From NCBI GenBank assembly GCA_028281765.1, contig JANQJF010000050.1, forward strand, positions 1 through 64,000: a stretch of 64,000 bases of DNA, in the 5' to 3' direction. This document shows positions 55,831 through 63,786 of this stretch, piece by piece (the stretch's first letter is position 1; every line of letters starts with the position of its first letter). The position numbers were made by a program, and so were the translations under genes. A model generated the notes under the pieces. That model searched no databases. It saw only the letters and a program-made list of their open reading frames with translations, and was not told where the DNA came from. The DNA is from Planctomycetota bacterium. GTDB taxonomy: Bacteria > Planctomycetota > UBA1135 > UBA2386.

Positions 55831-56510
55831 TCGCCTGGCTCGAGAAGCTCTGGGACCGCGCGCTCGAGATCTGGCTCGGCGGTGGCGTGCCGATGATCGC
55901 GATCGCGATCATCGGGCTCGTCATGTTCGGCATGGGCATGCATGTGTGGCTGCGCCTGCGCGAGACCGCGTACCGCAGCGTCCCCGAGACCACGTGGCGC
56001 CGCTGGATCAACCATCCCGACGAGCGGCAGGGGCCGATCGGCGAGCTCCTCGACTTCGTCACCGGCGGCAAGTCGATCAAGCAGATGGCTTTCTTCTTCG
56101 AGCAGCTGCGAGCCACCGAGCTCACGCCGTTCGAGCGCGATCTGCGCATCATGAAGGTCTGCGTCGCGGCGGCGCCGCTCGTCGGCCTGCTCGGCACCGT
56201 CACCGGCATGCTGACCACGTTCGGTGGTCTGGCTTCCGGATCCGGGGGCGACAAGACGATGGGTGTCGTCGCGTCCGGTATCTCCGAGGCACTGATCACG
56301 ACCGAGACCGGTCTCGTGATCGCGCTGCCCGGTCTGTTCTTCCGCTATCAGCTTGCTCGTGGCTACGAGCGGTACAAGGCATTCCTCGCACACCTCGAAA
56401 CGGTGTGCAGTCAGAAGTTGCACCGTGACCAAGGGCGCGAAAAGCGCGAGTTGGTCATGCGTGCGGCCGAGCAGGAGATCGCGCGCACGTTGCAGCGGGC
56501 GATTTCCTGA
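55827..56510 (+). CDS. exbB: ExbB-type proton channel subunit (second)
   Basis: 227 aa. TM1 GGVPMIAIAIIGLVMFGMGM (about 13-32), a large cytosolic loop, then AAPLVGLLGTVTGMLTTF (about 114-131) and ISEALITTETGLVIALPGLF (about 152-171). This is the canonical ExbB layout. It starts within the TtpC-like gene (ATGA overlap) and precedes exbD, so the three form the inner-membrane motor. Having both a TtpC-like and a plain ExbB is the TonB2 arrangement. A 16-bp tandem duplication covers its stop codon. Confidence 0.92.
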   Translation: MIAWLEKLWDRALEIWLGGGVPMIAIAIIGLVMFGMGMHVWLRLRETAYRSVPETTWRRWINHPDERQGPIGELLDFVTGGKSIKQMAFFFEQLRATELTPFERDLRIMKVCVAAAPLVGLLGTVTGMLTTFGGLASGSGGDKTMGVVASGISEALITTETGLVIALPGLFFRYQLARGYERYKAFLAHLETVCSQKLHRDQGREKRELVMRAAEQEIARTLQRAIS

Positions 56511-56538
56511 CGCGAGACAACCCTGACGCGAGACAACA
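56508..56538 (+). repeat. 16-bp tandem duplication at the exbB stop
   Basis: TGACGCGAGACAAC occurs at 56508-56521 and again at 56524-56537, period 16. The first copy begins with the exbB TGA, so the duplication repeats the stop codon region and lengthens the exbB-exbD spacer from about 23 to 39 bp. A recent slippage or duplication event is likely. Confidence 0.75.
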
Positions 56539-56549
56539 CGGAGTAATCC

Positions 56550-56969
56550 ATGGGACGTTTCCGAGATGCAGCTGCAGATGACATGGACGACACCGGCGTC
56601 GACATGTCGCCGCTGATCGACTGTGTGTTCATCCTGCTGATCTTCTTCATCGTCACGACAGTGTTCGTCGAAGAGACCGGCGTCGAAGTCGACAAGCCGC
56701 AGGCCGCTTCCGCGAGCCAGCTGGAAAAGACTTCGATCCTGATCGCGTTGACTGCGAAGGACGAAGTGTTCTTCGACGGCCGCTCGATCGGCGTCGGCGG
56801 CGTTCGTCGCATCGTCCGGCAGAAGCGCCAGAAGCAGAACGAGGACATCCCGGTGATCATCCAGGCGGATGCGGGTTCCAAGTCCGGGCTCCTGGTTCGG
56901 ATCATCGACGAGGCGAAGCTCGCCGGTGCGACCAAAGTGAGCGTGGCGACACGCGCAAAATCGGGCTGA
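56550..56969 (+). CDS. exbD: ExbD-type biopolymer transport protein
   Basis: 139 aa. One membrane segment, [19 protein letters not shown] (about residues 20-38), carries the essential Asp in PLID. The periplasmic domain follows ([40 protein letters not shown]). It forms the proton-driven rotor/stator complex with the ExbB proteins. A GGAG ribosome-binding site lies upstream; tonB begins 8 bp after the stop. Confidence 0.93.
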   Translation: MGRFRDAAADDMDDTGVDMSPLIDCVFILLIFFIVTTVFVEETGVEVDKPQAASASQLEKTSILIALTAKDEVFFDGRSIGVGGVRRIVRQKRQKQNEDIPVIIQADAGSKSGLLVRIIDEAKLAGATKVSVATRAKSG

Positions 56970-56976
56970 GGGATCC

Positions 56977-57630
56977 ATGATTCGCAACCTGCTCAAGCGA
57001 TTTGCTCACTTCAGCACCGTCGGCATCGGCGCCGTGCTGCTGACGTTCGCGTTCTTCACGGTGCTGCCGTTGATCCAGGCGATCAGCGACAAGCCCGAGC
57101 CGGAATACATGGTGCGCCAGGTCTACACGACCGACCTTCCGCCTCCTCCGCCTCCGCCCGAGGAGAAGGAGGAAGAGAAGGAGGAGCAAGAAGAGGAGAA
57201 GCTCGAGCTCGAAGAGCAGTCGCAGGAGATCGATCTCTCCGCGCTGGAGCTCGCGCTGAACCCGGGCTTCGGCAACGGCTGGGGCACCGGCGAGTTCTCG
57301 ATGAACTTCGACAAGGTCGGCGCCTCGAAGAAGGGCGTCAACGAGCTGTTCTCGCTCGCCGAGCTCGACCAGCGCCCGCGCGCTACCTACAAGCCGCAGC
57401 CGACGTTCGGCCCCAAGCAGCGCCGCAAGGCGCCGGGCCGCGTCGTCATCGTGTTCGTCGTCAACGAGCGCGGTCGGGTCGAAAGCCCCGTCGTGCAGGA
57501 GTCGTCGGACCCCGTCTTCACGGGGCCCGCGCTCGCGGCGATTCGCAAGTGGAGATTCGAACCAGGCAAGCGGAACGGTGAAGCCGTGCGATTCCGCATG
57601 CGTCAGCCGATCACGTTCCCCAAGGGTTGA
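56977..57630 (+). CDS. tonB: TonB energy transducer
   Basis: 217 aa. One N-terminal membrane segment (IGAVLLTFAFFTVLPLIQAI, about 15-34), a short Pro run (LPPPPPPPEE) followed by a strongly acidic EEKEEQEEE linker instead of the usual Pro-Glu/Pro-Lys repeats, and a C-terminal TonB domain (about 130-217) with RVVIVFVVNERGRVESPVV and AAIRKWRFEPGKRNGEAV. The linker is short, as in TonB2-type proteins. The membrane segment lacks the mid-membrane His of E. coli TonB. Directly downstream of exbD. Confidence 0.92.
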   Translation: MIRNLLKRFAHFSTVGIGAVLLTFAFFTVLPLIQAISDKPEPEYMVRQVYTTDLPPPPPPPEEKEEEKEEQEEEKLELEEQSQEIDLSALELALNPGFGNGWGTGEFSMNFDKVGASKKGVNELFSLAELDQRPRATYKPQPTFGPKQRRKAPGRVVIVFVVNERGRVESPVVQESSDPVFTGPALAAIRKWRFEPGKRNGEAVRFRMRQPITFPKG

Positions 57631-57638
57631 GAGAAACG

Positions 57639-59171
57639 ATGAGACTTCCAGTATTCGTCCAAGGTTGTTCGCTCGCGGCGCTCGCCGCGTGTGCGGGACC
57701 GAGTGATGGCGCCGGCACGAAGCCGATGGCCATGACCGAGAGCGCCCCGTCGGCGGACACTCAGCAGCCCGACGGGGACTCCGCCGAATCGAAGGTGGTG
57801 AACGCGTCGATGCCCGGTGGTGAATCCGGGGCCGAAGATCCGATGAAGCAGGCCCAGCAGCCGAAGCCGCGCATGCGATCCGAGGTTCGCGCGGTCCTGC
57901 TCGATCCGGAGTTCCAGCGTCGCCTGGCCCTCAGCTACCTCGCCGAGACGGACACCGAGCCGGAGCTGGCTCCGGAAGAGCGTGAGCTCCTCCAGGGCGT
58001 GCTCGAGCTCGTGACCGCCGAGGACATCCCCGGCGCCGAAGCGATGCTGCGGGAAGGCCTGACGCAGACGTCGAGCGCCGCGCTCGACTTCTACCTCGGC
58101 AACCTGCGCTACCAGCAAGACGACTACCTCGGCGCGGCCGCGGCGTACGAGGTCGCTTGCGACAAGCACCCGCGCTTCCGGCGCGCCTGGGGCAACCTGG
58201 CGCAGATCTACTACGCCGAGGGTCGCTTCCCCGACGCGATTCGGACGCTCACGCAGGTGATCGCGCTCGGCGGTGGCGACTCGATGACCTACGCGCTGCT
58301 CGGCGTTGCGCACTCGAAGGGCGAGGACTACCTCGCTGCCGAGTCGGCGTTCCGCATGGCGGTCATGCTCGAGCCGCAGAAGCTCGACTATCGCATGGCA
58401 CTCGCCGAGACGCTGTTCCGTCAGGAGCGCTACGCCTCGGCCAGCGTGCTGTTCGGCCACCTGATCGAGAAGTATCCGGACCGAGCCGAGCTTTGGAACT
58501 TTCAGGGTGAGGCGTACGCGATGCTCGATCGGCCGCTCGAGGCGGCGCAGAACTTCGAAGTGGTCGATCAGCTCGGCAAGTCCAACTCGGTCTTGCTGAA
58601 CAACCTCGGCGACATCTACTCGAGCCAGAGCCTCTACGAACTCGCGGTCGACGCCTACCTTCGCGCTCTCAAAAAGGACGACAAGGCGAAGGTCGATCGC
58701 GCGATGCAAGCTGCGCGTTATCTGAGCGCGAACGGTGCGCACGAGGAGATGGCGAAGTTGCTCGACGGTATCGACGAGATCCGCGGTGCGACGATGGCCC
58801 CGGACAACAAGAGCAAGCTGCTGAAGCTGCGCGCGTTCTTGGCTTCGTCGCAGGGCGCGGACGAAGAGCAGCTGCGTCAGCTGCGGGAGGTCATCAAGAT
58901 GGACCCGCGCGATGGCGAGGCCCTGATCCTGATCGGTCGCAACGTCGGTCGGACCGGCTCCCCGGAGGAGGCCGTGGCCTACTTCGAGATGGCCGCGAAC
59001 ATCGAAGGCTTCGAAGCCGAGGCCGCGCTGCGTCACGGCGAGCTGCTCGTCCAACAGGGCCAGTTCGCCGAGGGCCTGCGACTGCTGAAGCGGTCGCAAG
59101 ACCTGCGTCCGCAAGAGCACGTTCGGAAGTTCATCGAGGATGTCGAGCGTGTCTCCAAGTCTTCGAGCTGA
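57639..59171 (+). CDS. TPR-repeat lipoprotein of the TonB cluster
   Basis: 510 aa. Lipobox LAAC (Cys18) after MRLPVFVQGCSLAALA; the ATG at 57639 was preferred to a TTG four codons upstream. A Pro/Asp/Ser-rich linker (20-75) is followed by about ten TPR units (ALDFYLGNLRYQQDDYLGAAAAYEVA, AWGNLAQIYYAEGRFPDAIRTLTQVI, LLNNLGDIYSSQSLYELAVDAYLRAL). A TPR gene also follows tonB2 in Vibrio clusters. Probably anchored in the outer membrane facing the periplasm, where it may recruit TonB, the receptor or cargo. Overlaps the Sel1 gene by 32 bp. Confidence 0.85.
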   Translation: MRLPVFVQGCSLAALAACAGPSDGAGTKPMAMTESAPSADTQQPDGDSAESKVVNASMPGGESGAEDPMKQAQQPKPRMRSEVRAVLLDPEFQRRLALSYLAETDTEPELAPEERELLQGVLELVTAEDIPGAEAMLREGLTQTSSAALDFYLGNLRYQQDDYLGAAAAYEVACDKHPRFRRAWGNLAQIYYAEGRFPDAIRTLTQVIALGGGDSMTYALLGVAHSKGEDYLAAESAFRMAVMLEPQKLDYRMALAETLFRQERYASASVLFGHLIEKYPDRAELWNFQGEAYAMLDRPLEAAQNFEVVDQLGKSNSVLLNNLGDIYSSQSLYELAVDAYLRALKKDDKAKVDRAMQAARYLSANGAHEEMAKLLDGIDEIRGATMAPDNKSKLLKLRAFLASSQGADEEQLRQLREVIKMDPRDGEALILIGRNVGRTGSPEEAVAYFEMAANIEGFEAEAALRHGELLVQQGQFAEGLRLLKRSQDLRPQEHVRKFIEDVERVSKSSS

Positions 59172-60081
59172 TCCTGTCGTTCGAGCCGCCGTGACCCTCG
59201 TGGTCTGCTGCGGTTCGCTGCTGTGCTTCACCGCGTGCCAGGGCACTGGTGCGCAGGCTTTCGAGCGCGGCGACTACGGCACCGCGTTCGAGCTGCTGAA
59301 GCCGCGCGCGACGCGCGGCCAGGTCGAAGCGCAGATGCTCATCGCGTCGATGTACTTCAACGGCTTGGGCGTCGAACGGGACGCGTCCGAGGCGGTGGAG
59401 TGGTATCGACGCGCGGCGAAGCAGGACTTCCCCGCGGCGCAGTACGCGCTCGGCGTCCTCTACGAACTCGGGGATGGCGTTTCTCCCGACCTCGCCCAAG
59501 CGGTCGAGTGGTATCGCAAGGCTGCGGAGCAGGACCACGCGGGCGCGCAGTGCGTGCTCGGGCTGATGTATCACGAGGGCCGTGGCGTCGCGCAGGATTC
59601 CGTGGAGGCGCGCCGCTGGCTCGGTCTCGCGGCCGAGGCCGAGGTCGCGCGTGCGCAGTTCACGCTCGCTCGCATGTATGCGGACGGCGTCGGCGGCGAC
59701 AAGGACCCGAAGCTCGCGCTCGCATGGCTCCGCCGCGCCGCGGAGCAAGGCCTGGCAGCCGCGGAGTACAATCTGGGTCTGATGTATCTCCAAGGCGCCG
59801 GCGTCGCGCAGGATGACGCCGAGGCGGCGAAGTGGTTCGCACGTGCCGCTGAGCAAGGTCTCGCGGTCGCGCAAGTGCGCTACGGCACGATGCTCGAACT
59901 CGGTCGCGGCGTGACTCGCGATCTCACGGCGGCGTTCCAGTGGTTCTCCATGGCGGCCGACGCCGGGAACGAGACGGCGCGCGCGCGCCGTGACGCGCTG
60001 CGCGCAAAGCTCAGCGATGCGCAAGTGAAGGCGGCGGAAGAGGCTGCCGCGTCGTCGGAATACCGGCGATCGAAAGGCTGA
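59140..60081 (+). CDS. Sel1-repeat lipoprotein
   Basis: 313 aa. Signal with lipobox FTAC (Cys33). About six Sel1-like repeats follow: AQMLIASMYFNGLGVERDASEAVEWY, AQYALGVLYELGDGVSPDLAQAVEWY, AQCVLGLMYHEGRGVAQDSVEA and so on. The C-terminal 40 residues are helical and charged. Sel1 solenoids mediate protein-protein contacts. It starts 32 bp inside the TPR lipoprotein gene, so expression is coupled. Last gene of the TonB block; a strong hairpin follows. Confidence 0.85.
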   Translation: MSSVSPSLRADPVVRAAVTLVVCCGSLLCFTACQGTGAQAFERGDYGTAFELLKPRATRGQVEAQMLIASMYFNGLGVERDASEAVEWYRRAAKQDFPAAQYALGVLYELGDGVSPDLAQAVEWYRKAAEQDHAGAQCVLGLMYHEGRGVAQDSVEARRWLGLAAEAEVARAQFTLARMYADGVGGDKDPKLALAWLRRAAEQGLAAAEYNLGLMYLQGAGVAQDDAEAAKWFARAAEQGLAVAQVRYGTMLELGRGVTRDLTAAFQWFSMAADAGNETARARRDALRAKLSDAQVKAAEEAAASSEYRRSKG

Positions 60082-60085
60082 TCGG

Positions 60086-60117
60086 CTCGCCCGCACGCCG
60101 AACAGGCGTGAGGCGAG
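60086..60117 (+). terminator. Terminator-like hairpin after the TonB block
   Basis: CTCGCC-CG-CACGCC pairs with GGCGTG-A-GGCGAG around a GAACA loop: 12 paired bases with a small internal bulge, 4 bp after the Sel1 stop. It is followed by TTACACTCTCGCTTC rather than a T-run. It likely separates the TonB block from phoB, whose promoter would lie in 60118-60192. Confidence 0.6.
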
Positions 60118-60192
60118 TTACACTCTCGCTTCACTGAATGTTTATCGGCGACACGCGGGAAAAACCGCGGGTCGTCGAGCATCCTGCCCGAC

Positions 60193-60888
60193 GTGAGCAA
60201 GAACTCCATTCTCGTGATCGAGGACGATCCCGACATCCGGGAGATCATCGAGTACAACCTCAAGCGCGAGGGTTACCGCGTCTTTTCGGAAGCGGATGGG
60301 GAGAGCGGCTTGGCCGCCGCGCGCAAGAGCGCTCCCGACCTCGTCGTGCTCGATCTGATGTTGCCCGGCATGGACGGCGTCGAGATCTGTCGGCGGCTCA
60401 AGGAAGACCCGGTCACGCGTGGCATCGCCGTGATCATGGTGACCGCCAAGGACGACGAGAGCGACGTCGTCCTCGGTCTCGGTGTCGGCGCCGACGACTA
60501 CGTGCCGAAGCCGTTCGGTCCGAAGGCGCTCATGGCGCGTGTTCGTGCGGTGCTTCGACGTGGGACTCTGCGAGACGCGGCGTCGACGACCAAGGAACGC
60601 GTCGTGCGCGGCCCGCTCGTGATCGACACCGTGCGCCACGAGGCCGTGCTCGACGACGTTCCGGTCACGCTCACGCCGACGGAGTTCCGTTTGCTGCACC
60701 TGCTGGCTTCGCACCCTGGGCGCGCGTTCTCACGTTCGCAGCTGCTGAGTCGCGTCATCGGCGAATCGGCCTACGTGCTCGACCGAAACATCGACGTTCA
60801 CGTGCGGGCACTGCGACAGAAGCTCGGAGATCACCGCGATATGATCGAGACGGTGCGCAGCGTCGGGTATCGTTTCCAAGCGTCCTAG
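60193..60888 (+). CDS. phoB: Phosphate-regulon response regulator (PhoB/OmpR family)
   Basis: 231 aa. Receiver domain: acidic pair EDD near residue 11, phospho-acceptor Asp in LVVLDLMLPGMDGVEICRRL (about residue 54), Thr/Lys switch in MVTAKDDESD. The C-terminal winged-helix domain contains LTPTEFRLLHLLASHPGRAFSRSQLL and YVLDRNIDVHVRALRQKLG, typical of PhoB. Start is GTG. Placed directly before phoR and pstSC, which supports the PhoB assignment. Expected to activate phosphate-starvation genes, possibly including the neighbouring TonB block. Confidence 0.9.
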   Translation: MSKNSILVIEDDPDIREIIEYNLKREGYRVFSEADGESGLAAARKSAPDLVVLDLMLPGMDGVEICRRLKEDPVTRGIAVIMVTAKDDESDVVLGLGVGADDYVPKPFGPKALMARVRAVLRRGTLRDAASTTKERVVRGPLVIDTVRHEAVLDDVPVTLTPTEFRLLHLLASHPGRAFSRSQLLSRVIGESAYVLDRNIDVHVRALRQKLGDHRDMIETVRSVGYRFQAS

Positions 60889-60925
60889 AGCCGGACGCCA
60901 CTCGTAGCGCCGGCATCCCTGGCGC

Positions 60926-62731
60926 ATGTTGTCCTCACGATTCCTGACCAAGATCTTCGCGACGTTGGCCGCGGCGATCGTGCTCACCGCGGCCGTGGTC
61001 GGGGTCCTTCAAGCCGACCGCATCGCGGAGACGGTTCGTGCGGACACGAGTCGCGCGCTTCACGACCAGGTCGTGCTGCTGACGGAGATCGCGCGGCCAG
61101 CCCTGAACGGCGTCCGTACTGACCTCGCGGAGTTTCAGCTCGAGGTCGAGGTCCTCGGCCAGTCGATCGGCTCCCGGCTTACGGTTATCGCTGACGACGG
61201 GCGGGTCGTGGCAGACTCGCAGGATTCCCCCTCGAGGATGGAGAACCACGGCAGCCGGCCGGAGGTCCTCGCGGTTAGGGACGGGATGTCCGAGAAGGTC
61301 GTGGAGCGTCGCAGCCGCACGGTGGATCAGCAGCTGATGTACCTCGCCCGCGCCGTTTTCCACGATGGGCAGCGCGTCGGCTACGTGCGTGCTGCGCGTG
61401 GAGTCTCGGAAATGGGCGACACGATCAGCGCGCTACGCTCGACGATGATGTACGGCATCCTGGTCGTCGCGCTGCTCGCGTGCGGAATCGCGTTCTTGGT
61501 TGCGCGGCAGTTGACGCGGCCGCTGCGCCTGATGCAGCGTTCCGTGGAAGCGATGGCGGCCGGGGACTTCTCCCGGCGCGTGCACGTGTTCAGCAACGAC
61601 GAGGTGGGGGCGCTCGGCGCAGCCTGCAACTCACTTGCCGAGCAGTTGCACCATCGGATCGACGTGCTCGGCAAGGAACGCCAGCGCGTCGTGGCGACGC
61701 TGCGAAGCATGATCGAGGGGGTCGTCGCCGTGGACGGCGACCAGCGCGTGTTGTTCATCAACGACTCCGCGCGGCGCATGCTGTCGATCGAGCAGGTCGA
61801 GTGCGTGGGCCTGCCGTTCTGGGAGCTGATGCGCGTACAGCGCATCGGGGCGGTGCTCGAAGAGACGCTGCAGTCCCAGGTCGATCGCAAGGAGGAGATC
61901 TCGCTGATGTCGAGTGGCGGCGACGTGGTTCTGGAGCTGCGCTCGAGTCCGCTGCGATCCGAGGACGACGACACGGTGCGCGGCGCAGTGCTCGTGTTCC
62001 ACGATGTCTCCGAGCTCCGGCGGCTCGAGCAGGTGCGCCGCGACTTCGTCTCGAACGTCTCGCACGAACTCAAGACACCGTTGACCGCGGCGCGTGGCTA
62101 CCTCGAGACGCTGCTCGACGATCCGGAGATCGACGAAGGCACGCGAGTTCGCTTCCTTCGCAAGATCCAGGAACAAACGGAGCGACTGCAAGCTCTGGTC
62201 ATGGATCAGCTCACGTTGGCGAAGATCGAGTCCAAGGGCGTGCCGCTCGAACGGATTCCTCACGACATGCGCGATCTCGTCGAGGGGTCTATCGCCCTCC
62301 TGGAGCCGCTGGCGGAGCAACGGTCGGTCACGATTCGGTACGCGCGACCAGAGGACGCGCTGCAGGTCGAGGGTGATCGCGAGCTGTTGCGGCAAGTCGC
62401 CGGGAACCTGCTCGACAACGCCGTGAAGTACACGCCTGAGGATGGCGCGGTGGAGGCCCGCCTCTACCACGACGGTCCCTCGGTCGTGCTCGAGGTGGAA
62501 GACTCGGGAATCGGACTCACCACCGAAGACCAGCAGCGGATCTTCGAGCGTTTCTATCGAGCGGATCGCGCGCGTTCTCGAGAGATGGGCGGCACCGGGT
62601 TGGGACTCTCGATCGTGCGTAACGTCGTCGTCTCTTACGGCGGGGAGATCTCCGTCGCGAGTGAGCTCGGGCGAGGGAGCAAGTTCACCGTGCGATTGCC
62701 GAGCGCGGTCAGCGCGGCGGAGGGAGTTTGA
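60926..62731 (+). CDS. phoR: Phosphate-regulon sensor histidine kinase
   Basis: 601 aa. TM1 near residues 8-28, a periplasmic region of about 145 residues, TM2 near 173-192, HAMP (RQLTRPLRLMQRSVEAMAAG), PAS (about 255-355: MIEGVVAVDGDQRVLFIND), HisKA with the phospho-acceptor in FVSNVSHELKTPLTAARGYL (about 372-391), and HATPase with NLLDNAVKYTPEDG, DSGIGL and GGTGLGLSIVRNVV. The long periplasmic domain differs from E. coli PhoR, which has almost none, and resembles PhoR of Gram-positives and other phyla. The phoB-phoR gap is 37 bp. Confidence 0.92.
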   Translation: MLSSRFLTKIFATLAAAIVLTAAVVGVLQADRIAETVRADTSRALHDQVVLLTEIARPALNGVRTDLAEFQLEVEVLGQSIGSRLTVIADDGRVVADSQDSPSRMENHGSRPEVLAVRDGMSEKVVERRSRTVDQQLMYLARAVFHDGQRVGYVRAARGVSEMGDTISALRSTMMYGILVVALLACGIAFLVARQLTRPLRLMQRSVEAMAAGDFSRRVHVFSNDEVGALGAACNSLAEQLHHRIDVLGKERQRVVATLRSMIEGVVAVDGDQRVLFINDSARRMLSIEQVECVGLPFWELMRVQRIGAVLEETLQSQVDRKEEISLMSSGGDVVLELRSSPLRSEDDDTVRGAVLVFHDVSELRRLEQVRRDFVSNVSHELKTPLTAARGYLETLLDDPEIDEGTRVRFLRKIQEQTERLQALVMDQLTLAKIESKGVPLERIPHDMRDLVEGSIALLEPLAEQRSVTIRYARPEDALQVEGDRELLRQVAGNLLDNAVKYTPEDGAVEARLYHDGPSVVLEVEDSGIGLTTEDQQRIFERFYRADRARSREMGGTGLGLSIVRNVVVSYGGEISVASELGRGSKFTVRLPSAVSAAEGV

Positions 62732-62759
62732 TGCTTCCTTTGCACACTCTTCATAGTGG

Positions 62760-62782
62760 CGCGCCACGCTTGCGCGTTTTTT
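62760..62782 (+). terminator. Intrinsic-terminator-like hairpin between phoR and pstS
   Basis: A CGCGC/GCGCG stem of five pure G-C pairs with a seven-base loop is followed immediately by six T residues (62777-62782), 29 bp after the phoR stop. This is the only hairpin seen with a proper T-run. The stem is short, so read-through into pstS is plausible. If real, it favours the pstS start at 62800 over an upstream ATG at 62731. Confidence 0.5.
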
Positions 62783-62799
62783 CCGGAAGCCCCGAACGC

Positions 62800-63786
62800 A
62801 TGCGTTCCATGTTCCCGCTGGTCCTGGCAACCGCCGCGCTCGCCGTCCTCTCGGCGTGTGATGGCGCGGGTGCGTCCGTAGGAACGGGGTTGGACGGGGA
62901 CGTCCTCGTTGACGGCTCGAGCACCGTGCTCCGCATCTCGGAAGCCGTTGCCGAGGAGTTTCGCTTCGTCGAGAGCGGCGTCAACGTCACCGTAGGGTCG
63001 TCGGGCACCGGCGGCGGTTTCGAGAAGTTCTGCCGCAACGAGACCGACGTCAACGATGCCTCGCGCCCGATCCAGGCGGAGGAGGTGCTGCTCGCGAAGG
63101 AATCGGGGGTCGAGTTCTTGGAGTTGCCGATCGCGTACGACGGAATCGCGGTCGTCGTCAACCGGGCGAACACGTTCGTCGATACCGTGACGGTCGGGCA
63201 ACTGAAGAAGGTGTGGCAGAGCGGCAGCACCGTGAAGACGTGGCGTGACGTCGATCCGACGTGGCCCGATCGCGAGATCAAGCTGTTCGCGCCGGGCGTC
63301 GACTCCGGCACGTTCGACTACTTCACTGAGACCGTGAACGGCGCGCCTGGCAACTGTCGCGACGAGTTCACCGCGAGTGAGGACGACCACTTCCTCGTGC
63401 AGGGCGTCGCCGGAGACGCGGATGCGTTCGGCTTTTTCGGGTTCGCCTACTACGCCGACAATCGCGACAAGCTCAAGCTCGTGCCGGTCGAGGGGGAGGC
63501 CGGTGCCGTGCTGCCATCCGCAGAGACGATTGCCGACGGCTCGTACGCTCCGCTGTCCCGGCCGCTGTTCATCTACGTGCGGCAGAGTTCGCTCGAGAAT
63601 CCGCAGGTCATCCGGTTCGTGGAGTTCTACCTCGATCACGTCGCGAAGCTCGCGGCCGAAGTCGGTTACGTCGGCCTGCCCGATCCGATCGGTGTGCTCG
63701 TGAAGCGGAGGTTCGACGACCGCAAGACGGGCAGCATGTTCACCGAGCAGCGCACCCTCTCCCTTCGCCAGGCTCTGACGAATTGA
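62800..63786 (+). CDS. pstS: Phosphate ABC transporter substrate-binding lipoprotein
   Basis: 328 aa. Lipobox LSAC after MRSMFPLVLATAALAV (Cys19). PstS landmarks: VLVDGSSTVLRISEAVAEEF, the phosphate loop VGSSGTGGGFEKFCRNETD, DVNDASRPI, FAPGVDSGTFDYFTE and DADAFGFFGFAYY. Delivers phosphate to the PstCAB permease. An ATG at 62731 overlaps the phoR stop (TGATG) and would add 23 residues before the signal; I preferred 62800 because it gives a normal-length lipoprotein signal and follows the hairpin. pstC overlaps its stop. Confidence 0.92.
   Translation: MRSMFPLVLATAALAVLSACDGAGASVGTGLDGDVLVDGSSTVLRISEAVAEEFRFVESGVNVTVGSSGTGGGFEKFCRNETDVNDASRPIQAEEVLLAKESGVEFLELPIAYDGIAVVVNRANTFVDTVTVGQLKKVWQSGSTVKTWRDVDPTWPDREIKLFAPGVDSGTFDYFTETVNGAPGNCRDEFTASEDDHFLVQGVAGDADAFGFFGFAYYADNRDKLKLVPVEGEAGAVLPSAETIADGSYAPLSRPLFIYVRQSSLENPQVIRFVEFYLDHVAKLAAEVGYVGLPDPIGVLVKRRFDDRKTGSMFTEQRTLSLRQALTN

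Noticed and set aside
60128..60145. Possible Pho box upstream of phoB (GCTTCAC-TGAA-TGTTTAT)
   Set aside because: The spacing is right but the half-sites match the consensus at only three or four of seven positions; a position matrix for this phylum would be needed.
62738..62757. Possible Pho box upstream of pstS
   Set aside because: The sequence CTTTGCACACTCTTCATAG has no good pair of 11-bp-spaced CTGTCAT-like half-sites; matches are too few to call.
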